In this document: one piece after another, positions 1 through 10,407 of the stretch
Layout: each line of letters begins with the position of its first letter
How positions within the stretch are numbered: position 1 is the stretch's first letter
Assembly: GCA_977006965.1 (NCBI GenBank)
Contig: OZ345353.1
Coordinates: 3,844,001-3,908,000, forward strand
Source: Phymatolithon calcareum
Lineage: Eukaryota > Rhodophyta > Florideophyceae > Hapalidiales
Reading direction: 5' to 3'
Length of the DNA stretch: 64,000 nt
Made by a program: the position numbers and the translations under genes
Notes under the pieces: model-generated
The model's database searches: none
Told to the model about the DNA's origin: nothing
What the model saw: only the letters and a program-made list of their open reading frames with translations

Positions 1-744
1 TGTTCCGGCCGGGCGAGTATACAACACCCACGGTCGCGCTCCTACGGATTGCAAAAACTCTGTTTTGGCTCTTTTTTCATTTACTTGATTCAAGTAATAA
101 GCGTGAAGACAATATTTTCAATGCCGTGAGATGCCGCGATTCAGTCGGCGAGGCTCTAGGAGCTAGAGTTGCGAGTCGGCGACAAGGTGACGTAGTTTCT
201 GGAGGCATTATTGCGGTTGCTACGCACGCGAGGTCGGACGCACCGGTGCCTACATACACCGAACGGACCCGAAGGGCGAATCAAACGCTACGGCCACATG
301 TGCCTCGTGATTCGACAACGGCGACAATCTTCGAGCGCAAGAAGGGACGGTTAGCTCCATCGAGCTACCGACAGCGTCCGTTTCTTCGGACGCCATACCC
401 GTCACCGCGCCGGCGACAGTGCCAGTTTCTCCGCAGCAACGTAACGACTTGATGGATGTTTCCCATAAGCGCTTAAAGCGCATACGCGTCGCCGGCGCCA
501 ACTCTTTGTTCCGCAAGGCTTTCCTTTATTCCCACCCGCCTTCCCATCTGCGATCGCACGAATTGCATATTTGTTTTGGACAGGGCTTTGAGAGATATCG
601 ACGAATGGAGATTGGGCGCGTTATTCTTGGGACGGCTTCCATCTGTGCTATTCGACTGCAATTGATTTTCTTTCTAATGATGACGCCTCATCTGTTCGAT
701 GCCGAGACGGCTATCTCTCTTTCTCCTGCTTCTTAGGAACCACG
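1..744. other. No supported gene at left edge
   Basis: Only short overlapping open frames on both strands are present. The minus strand reading down from 745 follows directly after the LINE endonuclease remnant, so this stretch may be a further decayed part of that element. No catalytic motif could be recognised. Confidence 0.4.
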
Positions 745-1345
745 TCAAGAATATGATAGATACAGAATTTCTAACAGGTGGTGTGTTTGCCTGTGTTTCG
801 TTTTGACACCCACTTTGTCAAAAGAATAGAATGGGAGATTTCCCTCTGCTAGAAGACTTAGACGCCGATTAAGAAAATATTTTTTCATGCTTACGCATTT
901 CTCAGTTTCTTCTTTGGGAGATTTTGGAGACAGGTAGACGACCCCACACTTGATTTTCCCGATCTGTGCTTTTATGAGCTGGAAGTTTTTCTCTGCGTCC
1001 TTGAATATGAGTTTTACGACACAAGATTTTCGAAAGAAGAGAGACACTCCTGTTGAGTTTCGACGTCTTGGTGGGGGCGGACAGGGGGGCATTGATGGAA
1101 TAGTAGTCAGCTTGAATTTTTCCTTCTGGATGCAGATGGGTTTCTGTAATCCCAATAATGTCGACGTTGTGGTTCCGGACCAGTTTCTCAATGTATTTCG
1201 GTGTTTCAGGAGATCCACGGACGTTCAGCACAGGGGTAGTGCCAATTCCATTGCTAGACATTGCTGTTTGTCCCGCAATTAAACAATTCAATTGCTCACT
1301 ACGGTTAGTCAGCAATTCGGATTGCAATTTGAATACTTCCCGCAA
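745..1345 (-). pseudogene. LINE endonuclease (ORF2 N-terminus) remnant, frameshifted
   Basis: This is the start of a non-LTR retrotransposon pol, the apurinic-type endonuclease that nicks target DNA. One frame (1345 down to 902) reads NVRGSPETPKYIEKLVRNHN then DIIGITETHLHPEG, which is the usual endonuclease opening with its Asn and the catalytic Glu in the TETHL motif. The frame then breaks, and a second frame (down to 745) carries KAQIGKIKCGVVYLSPKSP followed by KEETEKC and FDKVGVKTK, the next conserved blocks of the same domain. The GDFNA-type block is disrupted. No reverse transcriptase follows within the window, so the element is cut at its 3' side. It lies downstream of the ORF1 gene on the same strand (2386-3651), the usual LINE order. 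Confidence 0.75.
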
Positions 1346-1736
1346 TAGTCAAGTTAATTGTTTATTCATGCCTCTTCTCCTAGGTGTACGAAACTTTCGT
1401 CTTCTGCGATAGCCTGTTACACACGCTGGTTGACAACGCTTGACATAGCTTCCTTCACAGTTTGATAATCCCAGTAAGAGCGGTTGATTGACGTGAATGG
1501 ATATCTCGAGGCTGTTCGCAAAGGAGTTGCATTAGCTGCTGTACAGTTTGTTTCGGCTTCGGTTTCGGAATAGTTAGTACCATGATTGGATTAGCGAAAT
1601 TTGTTAGGTGTTGTCGAGTGGGTCTGGCAGTGTGCTCTGGATAAATGTACGAGTTCAGTTTTTATATTGACTCTTCTATCTGTCTTTTCAGAAACGGCAC
1701 TCTAGACACCCATACCGTTATACTTGAACGGATGAA

Positions 1737-1822
1737 TGAATTCAACCATCCATGTGATCGTTCTCTTGTAGTAGTCTATGCAGACCACTAAAACAGAACG
1801 ATCACATGAATGGTTGAATTCA
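1737..1822. repeat. 86-bp hairpin, first of three
   Basis: The outer arms TGAATTCAACCAT and ATGGTTGAATTCA are exact reverse complements. Pairing continues through ATGTGATCGTTCT/AGAACGATCACAT with one mismatch between, and an inner GTAGTCT/AGACCAC stem closes on ATGC. The whole segment folds as one long imperfect hairpin. Confidence 0.85.
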
Positions 1823-1839
1823 GGAACGTTGTAACTGTA

Positions 1840-1867
1840 TACAGTACGTAGAAATTTACGTACTGTA
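1840..1867. repeat. 28-bp perfect-arm hairpin, second of three
   Basis: TACAGTACGTA (1840-1850) is the exact reverse complement of TACGTACTGTA (1857-1867), separated by six bases. Confidence 0.85.
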
Positions 1868-1877
1868 CTTAACACTA

Positions 1878-1947
1878 GGGGAGCACGGCAACATTTTGGT
1901 CCGATAGTTATTTAGTTGATTTGGGCCGAAATGGTGCAGTGCTCCCC
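1878..1947. repeat. 70-bp imperfect hairpin, third of three
   Basis: GGGGAGCACGGCAACATTTT (1878-1897) pairs with the complement of the segment ending GTGCTCCCCC (1923-1947), with about four mismatches over 25 bases. The loop is about 20 bases. Confidence 0.8.
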
Positions 1948-2385
1948 CGGTGAACGCTTATACTGGCACAAGATATATAATAAAATTGGATGCTACCGAC
2001 AACCAATTACCACGTAGTACGCATGATACATTTGAAGTGATCGTTATTTCCGAGAACTCTGCTCTTGCTGAACTATACACTTTCATACAACCTACCTACC
2101 AGCAGTTCGAATTGCAATTCTTCATCAGAACCCAATTTGGGTCGAATTGATTCGAATTGCAATTAATTGCAATAGCAATGAATTGCGCACGACCCCTGGT
2201 TCAGCATAGCTATGGGCCACTTTTTGTTGAGTGTCATTGGTTTTGTCCTTCTTTTTCTTAGATCCTTCGGAAGTATCGGTGGAGATCTCGGTGTCTTGCT
2301 CTGCGGCTGTGAAATGCTTTGCCGGGTGGGATGCTCCGAATTTATGTTTCCTTCCTGTGCATTCTCTTCCCTCTGGAGAATTTGC

Positions 2386-3651
2386 CTAAAACCAGGGGAA
2401 ACCAGCTGCATGCACGGGAATTCTTTGGTCTCTGTACATCTCCGTTATCTTCCTGTCCGCCGTTCTGGCAAGTGTTCTGTACCAGTCCTTAGCTTGGATG
2501 TTGTTTGCCGCTTTTTCGCAGTGCCAAGCCCTGCTTATTGCCTGTCCCTCGCTTGAGTTAGTTATGCGCTTAGTGCCTAGGGCATTATCAAAGACACTGA
2601 AGTGGGGCATCAACACAAGTTTTGCGGATCTCACTAGTGCCTTGATTGCTTGTACCTCATTTTTCTGGGCTAGGATCTCCATGACGGAGTTTCCAATGAA
2701 TGAAATATGCAGCACATTATGTTTCCAGAGTGGCTCTCTGACGCCTTCTTCTATGTCACTTATTTCTGCTCTGGGAAGATTCTTGATGTACAGAGCGGCA
2801 ATTTGGGCGCCCTGTCCTTTGGGTCTCATGAATGCTCCCATGCGCTCTCCAAGACGGGTCACCATTTCTTTGTCCTCTTCTACCAGGGCGTCGTCTGATG
2901 CGTTTTGCTTTAAAACGTGCAGATATGACCTACTGTTTGGCTCTTGCTCTGGTTCGTTGGTAGAATTTTCGGCCGGACTAGCTGGAAGGCCTGAAGCGTT
3001 GTCGCGTGCTTGGATTTCCTCTCCCCATTCCATTTCTGGTGAAGCAGGGTTGTCTTCATCTTCCGCAAGAGCGCCTTGCGGGGGTTCGGGCTCCCTATTA
3101 TTAGCTCGGAGTATCGCGTTCTCCTCAGCTAGGGTCCGCACCCGTGCCTCAAGAACAGTGACACGGTTTACGGTCACTGTGAGTCCGGATTCCATCTCTT
3201 TCAGTCTCTTTGATATTTCAGAGATAGCCTTATCCATATCTTCGTGACTCTCTTTTAGTGCCCTGGCAGCTGTGCCTACTTCGAGAACCTGTGTCTCACT
3301 TCGGTGGGAACACTCGATTATGTTAACGAGTTGTGAGACTTCTTTCCCTTTCTTCGTGAGCCCGCACTTTGCGCAAATCAGTTTCAGTGGAGCCCTGGCT
3401 CTTCCTCCAGTAAACTTCATCCTGCCCCTCGAGCTGAAGTCTGGGCAAGTTGCTAAGTGGCGAACTTTCACGAACTTCTGTCGGGTCGGGTTCTGACGGA
3501 CGGTTTTCGAAATCAGATGCTGTTCGGCATTTTTTAATTCCTTATCCGCTTGCCGGTTCGACGCACCATTTCCGAGGATCTCGTCGTCGTCAGCCAGCAT
3601 ATCTCCTTGATCTGCAAAAGAGGGCCGATCAGTTCCGGAGTTGTTTCTCAT
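2386..3651 (-). CDS. LINE ORF1-type protein (coiled coil, nucleic-acid-binding candidate)
   Basis: This 421-residue ORF lies upstream of an endonuclease remnant on the same strand, the ORF1 position of a non-LTR retrotransposon. ORF1 proteins coat element RNA and help target-primed reverse transcription. Residues about 60-120 hold CxxC-type cysteines (ICAKCGLT) and basic stretches. Residues about 125-190 form a heptad-like coiled coil (MDKAISEISKRLKEME and EARVRTLAEENAILRAN). An acidic Pro/Ser-rich linker follows (about 190-245), then a compact C-terminal half (about 265-420) with QIAALYIKNLP and WKHNVLHISFIGNS, which could be an RRM-like fold. The ATG at 3651 overlaps the TGA of an upstream frame by ATGA, so the first part of ORF1 probably lies in that frame. 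No intact ORF2 follows. Confidence 0.65.
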   Translation of the reverse strand: MRNNSGTDRPSFADQGDMLADDDEILGNGASNRQADKELKNAEQHLISKTVRQNPTRQKFVKVRHLATCPDFSSRGRMKFTGGRARAPLKLICAKCGLTKKGKEVSQLVNIIECSHRSETQVLEVGTAARALKESHEDMDKAISEISKRLKEMESGLTVTVNRVTVLEARVRTLAEENAILRANNREPEPPQGALAEDEDNPASPEMEWGEEIQARDNASGLPASPAENSTNEPEQEPNSRSYLHVLKQNASDDALVEEDKEMVTRLGERMGAFMRPKGQGAQIAALYIKNLPRAEISDIEEGVREPLWKHNVLHISFIGNSVMEILAQKNEVQAIKALVRSAKLVLMPHFSVFDNALGTKRITNSSEGQAISRAWHCEKAANNIQAKDWYRTLARTADRKITEMYRDQRIPVHAAGFPWF

Positions 3652-3875
3652 AAATTCGCTATTTTTGCAATATTTTGCACCGCCGCCGTATTCGGGCGCG
3701 ATGCTTGCCGAGTCGATCTACGACTGCGGTTGACGATCCAGGAACCTTCATGGTTCGTCTCCTTGATTTCGCCATTCATGGCCCTATTTATTGTCGCGGC
3801 CTCCCCCATCGGAGGTGTGGGGGGCCCTCGATGGGCTACTTCCGCCCAGGTGCGCTTGTTCGCTTGTTGTACCAA
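3648..3875 (-). pseudogene. Upstream N-terminal segment of LINE ORF1, other frame
   Basis: This frame reads NKRTWAEVAHRGPPTPP near its start. Short WAEV-type basic/proline-rich openings are common at the N-termini of LINE ORF1 proteins. It has no in-frame ATG; the first codon usable in the reading is TTG. It ends in TGA at 3648-3650, overlapping the ATG of the 421-residue ORF. It is either the true N-terminus separated by a frameshift, or a short upstream ORF coupled to the next by stop-start overlap. The sequence alone does not decide. Confidence 0.4.
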
Positions 3876-3989
3876 TATGAAACCGGACCCGAACAGTCCT
3901 AGCCTTTCCTCTTCTTTTTCCTCCGCCGTTTTGTAGCTGCTGGAAGTATGTAAGCTTGATCAATGTGTAATCTATGTACGTGTGCACAC

Positions 3990-5000
3990 GTGCGATAATG
4001 ATATAATAATTTTATGATAGATTTGTTTAGGGATATTGGGTCTCTGTCGACAACAAGGAAGGGCTGATACTTGGTTTCCGACCAAACTTGAGCCAAGGCG
4101 AATCCTCGGCCTATATAGCCATGATCTAAGGTCTGCCAAGTCAATAAACCAGGGAACCCAACGAAGTCAACAGCTCCAATTGCAACCATACTTTCCTTTC
4201 CCATAACCACCAATAACAACAGCAATGCTCAGATGTGGCTGTGGATGTGATGTGGGCGTAGACTACTACGAGACACACCTAATGTTGAATCATAGAGCAA
4301 AAGAATTGTCCATACCTCTTTAATATTTTGAATTTTGACGACGTGATCGATTGGCTAAGTAATGTTGAAATTGATTTTGCCTGTGTGTCAAAAGAGGACG
4401 CAACTGCACAATTCTTTTCAAAACTGGTTGTCACTCCGAGGAATCATGTCGAAAAAATTGCATTCAATCAAATCGGATCTGAAAAGAACCAATTGAAAAA
4501 GGTTCGCCGCCTCTCCCAGTGTGAACCATTCGGCAGTCGCCCGCAGTATCGCGCACTTTATTTCGCGACCGCATACGACAATGTTTACGTTCCGCAGCGG
4601 GGCGCTTTCGTTCTCTCTCTGTCCCCGCGTAGCTGTGCGCGCCTTTATCGACCAGAGACAGACTGTCGTCGGTGGACGGTTAGCCAAGTCGCACGACAGC
4701 TCTCGCATTCAATTTCGCGATATATCGCTGACGATTGCGCGCTGCAGCGTTAGGTTCCAAAATCGGTCTCTTGGGCGCAAACGGTAGGGGGCTGCGAGAA
4801 TCTCGATATTTCCCCGCTTGTGAACAAAACCCAAGTCATAGAAAGCAGCGAGATTTCAATAGCGCTGAAGTATTGAATGCAGAAAGCCTGCATCCATTTT
4901 TACAGTTCAATGAACTAAGAAGTAATGTAAGCTGCCTCAAAGAATCCAAATTTTTATGAAATGCTGAATTTTTCAAACGAAACTGTTTCGGGAGTACGAT
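3990..5000. other. Intergenic, no supported gene
   Basis: Only short conflicting frames are present, none with a recognisable motif or compositional support. Confidence 0.4.
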
Positions 5001-5004
5001 TTTG

Positions 5005-6236
5005 AATTTTGATGGGGAAATTACTAAAATGACCACGTAGTCTGCCGTATTTACAAAAATGTCCACCATGCCCAGGTATTGTTATCATGCTGTAGTTTTC
5101 TGTCAGCAATGAGCAAATGGTCCCGATCTCAGACCCTTTGAGACCGATAAATGCCCTGATGCCACTGAATTGGTTTTACACCTATTACTACAGTACATGA
5201 GAGCAACGGAAGCCCAGAGGGCTTTTTGGGCATGTACACAACGTTTGCTCTGAGCACGGGCTGGATCGGGATGAACATTCCATGCCGCATATTCAGCACT
5301 AAATTCATCGCACTTGCGTGGATTGCTTTCGAATTCATTCATTTTTTGTTATTGTTGCTTGCTCGTCAATTGGGAAGGTTCCGGCATATGACCCAAATAT
5401 AGAAATCTCAATATACAGTCTTTATGTCTGGTAAAGAAGGTAGGTCCATTTCTAGATAAATAGGCTCAGAACTTAGGCAAAATTGTTCAGGACAAACACT
5501 CTTGCTGCAGTGATAAGTAGGTAAGTGCAGATAAAAGTCTGAGCGAGTGCTCTCGAGAAAATGGATCCCGTTTGTCAACGGGACAGTTAAAGACGACCAC
5601 CGGGGAAAATTAACAAAATATCCATTCAGCGCCTCGGTGATGACAAGGGGTGTCATCATACAGAGCCGTAATACAAAAACCGAGGTGAAGATCCTGCAGT
5701 CTATCATCGTACATTATTCCAGGCTTGTGCTCGTCAATCAGAAAACAGGCTTGATTGATGGCAGAATTGTTGCCCCTTTAAACCCCTGGCCACTTGTTTC
5801 AGTTTATGCCGCGCACACGAAGTGACTTCAAACTCAATTTTGGAGCATCGTAACGGATCTGTCATCAACTGGGGCGCATATAGAAGCTGATCTCGTTCTT
5901 TTCTAAAGTCATCGAACTTTCTCCGGGCTCTTTGCACAACGGGCTTTAAAAGTCACGAAATGAGGGAACGCGCGAAGAAGTCGACTATGGCGGCGGAGAG
6001 GGTGATTAGACGGGTATGAAACCTCGCCACATGAAGCGCTCGCGCAAAGAAGCCATTCACCCCCACCGGCCCTCTTAGCCTCCTCTGATCAATAAACTGA
6101 TGTTATTGCTGGACCCTATAATTTCATGCTGCCCCGCATTACATTAAATGTATAATCATAGCAACACCTGTGCATAGTGGATATTTTAGTAAAGACGGCA
6201 AACTACGTGGTCATTTTTGTAATTTCCCAAATTTTA
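5005..6236. mobile_element. Non-autonomous DNA element with about 75-bp terminal inverted repeats (copy 1)
   Basis: The left end (5005-5081) contains GAAATTACTAAAATGACCAC and TTTACAAAAATGTCCAC. The reverse complement of the right end (6160-6236) contains GAAATTACAAAAATGACCAC and TTTACTAAAATATCCAC in the same order, and the match extends into CAGGTRTTG. The interior has no transposase motif; its open frames are short and overlapping. A related but shorter element follows at once (6334-7050), sharing the subterminal GCCCTCTTAG block. The superfamily is unknown. Confidence 0.7.
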
Positions 6237-6333
6237 ATATTCTTTAACGATTACACAATGAAAGGCGACAGCTTTACTAGCAAAAAAATGTTATTGGGGG
6301 ATCAAATGGTATCCTGTGATAAACATTCTAGAG

Positions 6334-7050
6334 ACATTACTAATTTGACCACGTATTTTGCTGTATTTACTAAAATGACCTCGACGCAGCTGTGGTATTT
6401 TGATAACGATGATTTCTGTCAGCCCTCCGCTCACTGTCCAGTTAGGTTCTTTCGTACCTTGTGCCCATTTAAAGTGATATGGGGTGCCGTAGTCCGAAAA
6501 TATAAAATTTTTTGTTTCCCTATCTTTTACGAATTTTTTTGCAAATCATGCTCTATCTGCCCTATCTTTTCGCGAAGACAGCAAACCTTCACTCAGTTTT
6601 TGGATGACGGTAAATCCGAAACAAAGTTCTGTCTGCGATTTCTTCGTGTCTTAGCCTATTCCAAAGTCAGCTTTGTCCACACGTTGTAAAATTAATGTAT
6701 AGAGATTCGAAAATTTCCGCCGCATAATACCGCGTTTTACAACTATTTTATCACTCAAAAACGGGCTCATCCAACCGAGAGTCTCCATGTGGCTTTCGCA
6801 TCCGTGACGTATCGTTTTCACCGAGCAAGGGCCCATCACGTGCGGGATACTGTATGTACCTAACCCAGGCATAATAAGCGGTCATGTATTGAACTTTTCC
6901 AGCCCCAGCGGCCCTCTTAGATTTCTTTTTGGCAATACATAAAGTTATTTTCTGACCCGGCAAAAATCAGCTGCCCTACTTGCACAATGCTGACAGAACA
7001 GAGCAATGTCATAACAACACGTGTGCTTCATTGTCATTTTAGTAAATTCA
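6334..7050. mobile_element. Related TIR element (copy 2)
   Basis: The left end holds ATTACTAATTTGACCACGTA and TTTACTAAAATGACC; the right end holds the inverse GTCATTTTAGTAAA with CATAACAACAC beside it, as in copy 1 (CATAGCAACAC). The internal block GGCCCTCTTAG plus AATAAA-like text is shared with 6068-6120 of copy 1. The ends are more diverged than in copy 1. No coding content was recognised. Confidence 0.55.
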
Positions 7051-7405
7051 AGTGGCTCCGTTTCGATGCTTCGCGCCGATGATGTCTGCTTATTTCGAGA
7101 TATTATTTTAACTAAGAAGCGTTTTATACATAGTGCTAAGATATGAGGTCCATGTTTCCGTTAAATAAAGCTACGTATTTATATAATCGGAGCTTATTCT
7201 GATTGGGAAGCAAGAAACACAACTGTTCTGCATCTATCTTACAGTATTGGTCAACCAAGTACTGCTGGATTAGCCGGCACCCTGGAAGAACAGTACTTAA
7301 CTCACCTTGTCTTTAAAACATATGCCACCTGTAGAACATCAGACATGTTAGCTTTTTCTGCCTGTCTCCGTGCTTGTACTTCATTCTGGATGCCATCCAT
7401 CTCTA

Positions 7406-8000
7406 TCAACGGGAAGAAGCATGACGTAGCTCAAAGGATCGTAAGACCTGTGACTGACATTGTCTTTTTTCCAGAACTTCGTTCCCATTGGAGTTGAGAG
7501 ACTCACGCTTTTGTACAACGATATCACGTCTGCTAACCATTCCACCCTCGTTTCTAGGTATCAGCGCAGCGATTTCAAAGCAAGAGGGCGCATTGTATCG
7601 GCGCACGTGCTCATTCGCTAGTCTCTTGTCCGCATGAATGACTATGCGGTACTGCGCGGTCGGTGCGTCTTCGCTGATCCGGTCACGGAGGTTTGTAAAG
7701 CTTTGAACGTACGGGTTATGCTGCTGAAACATAGTCGAAAGCCTTGTCATGAAATATGGATTTACTCTTGCAGCATTCCGAGAGAGAAGCTCACACTGCA
7801 CGTCGAAGTATGTATCGTAAAAGTATACGGAAAGAAGCACAGGATGTCTGCCAGGGGCAGGCTGTAGACCACCAAGAAAATGGTTTATGCGGCCTTGCAG
7901 TGTTATCATCGGGTTGAATACAGACTGCCCTTCACCCCTGGATACCCAATTAGCGTGCACGTAGGCCAAAGGCTGAGCTCGTTGTGCACCAGGCCGTCGC
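7406..8000 (-). pseudogene. Helitron Rep/helicase protein fragment (Helitron_like_N region)
   Basis: The frame matches the N-terminal domain of Helitron replication proteins. Visible blocks in order are INHFLGGLQPAPGRHPVLLS, SVYFYDTYFDVQCELL, VNPYFMTRLSTMFQQHNPYV, QSFTNLRDRISED, RIVIHADKR, CFEIAALIPRNEG and SRRDIVVQKR. The same order (LLP.PG, YiyDt, Np.lv..L..ml...NP.v..fr.a+dr, evAali, RDiivek) is characteristic of the family. The HUH nuclease and the SF1 helicase are absent and the frame ends at 7406, so only a fragment survives. No Helitron 5' TC or 3' CTRR hairpin terminus could be assigned. Confidence 0.75.
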
Positions 8001-8199
8001 CTTCCAGGCGGATGTTCTGGCTGTATAATTGTGGCCTCTAAAGAGATTTGGTGGCAGGAAACGAGAGTCTATGGTTCTCTCAGTCGAGGAATTTATAACC
8101 AGAGTGATCGGAAAGGTGCGCGAGGTAGGGCTTGTGCTGCATCGAAAACGATGAAGTAAAATCGTGCAGAGCTTGACTTCGACGACAAGCATCCGGAAT

Positions 8200-9600
8200 T
8201 TCTGACTTTTCTTCAGCTAAGATTCAGTAGATTTTATTGACCTGCAAAACAGTCGAACTATGAAAGCGTGAGGACTTTCACTACTAGAAACTGAGGTCCA
8301 TTCCATATGACGCCCGGACATGCGCTTTACGCCCTCATGACACTTCCTTATTACAATGTTCTTCTCTCTTACAGGGATATCTCACTATGGCAGGAGAGCT
8401 GCCTATAGCTTTCGCTCTTCCTCCGAGAGGGACTAGCGACACGCGAGCACAATTTCACGAATCAGCCATGGCTTCATCTGCATCAGAATGGTTGGAGATT
8501 TCGGCTCAGCGAAGTCTAAAAATGAAACTTTTGGCTTTAAATTTTGACCAAGTGGCCTTGAAAGCTTCAAAGTTACAAACTCTCGAGATCGCACATTCAA
8601 GTACCTTTGAAGGCAGTTGTTATTGAAGATGATTTGTGCAGTTTTGTGACGATCGACGGGCCTGTAAAACTAGGAAAGACGACCGCGAGAGCTGAGTCTC
8701 GTTTTATTTTGTCCATGTTTACTCATTTAAAGGCAATTCTCACGAAAAGTGAGGCAGTTTGCTGAGATCGGAAAGGAAACTTGAGCGGAATGAGCTCGAT
8801 GCGGGCATGTCGCGCGATGCTTTCTGCGGCAGTGTGGTGGGTAAGGAGTTTAATGATGCCAAGAGTGTGGTTTGTTTTGATTTGCGGCTGGCACTTGACG
8901 ACCGCTTGACCAACAACTCGAGTCTTTCGCTGTGCTAACATACAGGAATCAAGCTTAAAGATAAGTAGAACACGACTCGCGGATTTTTCACACAAGCTTA
9001 CAAGAATTAGACGGCATCCGGGGAAATCGATAACGTCATGCACATATTCCGAGCTTCGTCGCACACAAACGACGTGAAGCGAGCAGTCATCCTGTGCACT
9101 GCATTTTGCTGCGGGAGTATCGACGAAATTACCGATTTGCTTGCTTTTTCTTTGAAACTTGCGCTATGAGGAGTGCGGTAAGGTGATGAAAATGGGGTAG
9201 ACGAGAATATTGTCCGTGTGGAAGGAAAAGAAAGAGAGAGTACGATAATTCTGACCATTTTGCAGACATCGCGTGGTGCATCAAAGCTGCTACTTCCACG
9301 GTCGCGCCCTCCATTAGCAGTACTGGCGCGAATGTTACAGATAAATTAAGCACCTGCAAGGTATGTGCAACATAAAGGCAGAATTGATAACAACCCAACC
9401 CAGCCGGAGTTAATGAGCGATATCATCTGTAAGAAAATAGAGCTTGCGAAGAATGAGATGGAAGAACACCAGTCCAGCAATCATTCTTGAATAAAGTCAA
9501 TTTTTACTTCGCTGCTATTCGCTTGCGTCTCTCGATGCTGATAGTTTCCACGAAGCTTTGTTCTTGGAATTCGACTGCTCTTCGATCTATAAGGCCGACT
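8200..9600. other. Intergenic, no supported gene
   Basis: Short open frames on both strands overlap each other without any recognisable domain. No clear repeat termini are seen. Confidence 0.4.
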
Positions 9601-9623
9601 ACGCAGAGCATATTCACAGGGTC

Positions 9624-10073
9624 ATGTTGCAGAAACTTAAATTTTCCCTCTCGCTGCTCCTCGCCGATAACGAGTTACATAGTCACGGAGATACTTTCAA
9701 TCTGGGCTCTGTTGATTTACCTCCAAATTCAAAGCGCCACCGTGGAGATCAAAAAAATGCACTGCTTATATTCTCCTATGAGCGAAGTGAAGGGGAGTCG
9801 ACTACCATGGGTGGCGCACTGGTTTCTAGTATTGAAGAATGGCAGGTGTTTTGCTTTATTGCTGAGGAGCACGGCGGATTACAAGCTTTGGATGAGATTT
9901 TCGCGAACCTCGCACACTTCGAAGTCCCTCCGAGAGGATCCTATTTTTCGTTCTTTGTGGCGTCCAACGCCACTATCATACTTCTATACAAATATCTCCC
10001 TTCAAATTCTAATTACAGATTGCATTTACAGCAAGCCATTACAGATATCATTACAGTCATTACAGTACCGTAG
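9624..10073 (+). CDS. Hypothetical protein, weakly supported
   Basis: The frame opens at ATG 9624 (the open frame itself begins earlier, at a TTG). It encodes about 149 residues with balanced composition, including SSIEEWQVFCFIAEEHGG and ANLAHFEVPPRGSYFSFF. A longer frame overlaps it (9487-10098), so the coding choice is not certain. No domain was recognised. The last residues run into the TTACAG repeat cluster, which suggests that the C-terminus is accidental or that the ORF is a fragment. Confidence 0.25.
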   Translation: MLQKLKFSLSLLLADNELHSHGDTFNLGSVDLPPNSKRHRGDQKNALLIFSYERSEGESTTMGGALVSSIEEWQVFCFIAEEHGGLQALDEIFANLAHFEVPPRGSYFSFFVASNATIILLYKYLPSNSNYRLHLQQAITDIITVITVP

Positions 10074-10180
10074 GTCTCGATGCGTACTTACACCATGAAG
10101 GATCACCAAGAGCAAACCGTAGAACCGCTGCTTACAGCTTACAGGCGCTTACAGCTTACATATGCTTACACTGTAAGCAC
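10012..10180 (+). repeat. TTACAG/CTTACA repeat cluster
   Basis: About nine TTACAG words occur at irregular spacing within about 150 bases (ATTACAGAT, TTTACAGCA, ATTACAGTCATTACAGTA, then CTTACAGCTTACAGG). They are not in strict tandem. Confidence 0.6.
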
Positions 10181-10407
10181 ATCCACTGTTTTCGTGAAAA
10201 CTCTACCAATAGTCTGGCGCCTTGATACATTCCGTCTACTACAGCGTAGGAGCAGATGCTCCACGGTTTCATTGGTTCCCACAGAGCAGGTCCTGCATAT
10301 AGGGTGGCATTCAACGGGAACATATTGAAAAACTGTTACCAGCGAGCATCATAGTGCGCTAAGTTGATTGAGAGTAGCTTCAGCGCGCCTGTGGCTTATA
10401 TTGGGCT

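Noticed and set aside
9487-10098. 203-codon frame overlapping the hypothetical ORF at 9624
   Set aside because: Its composition is less protein-like and it runs into the TTACAG repeats; neither frame is well supported.
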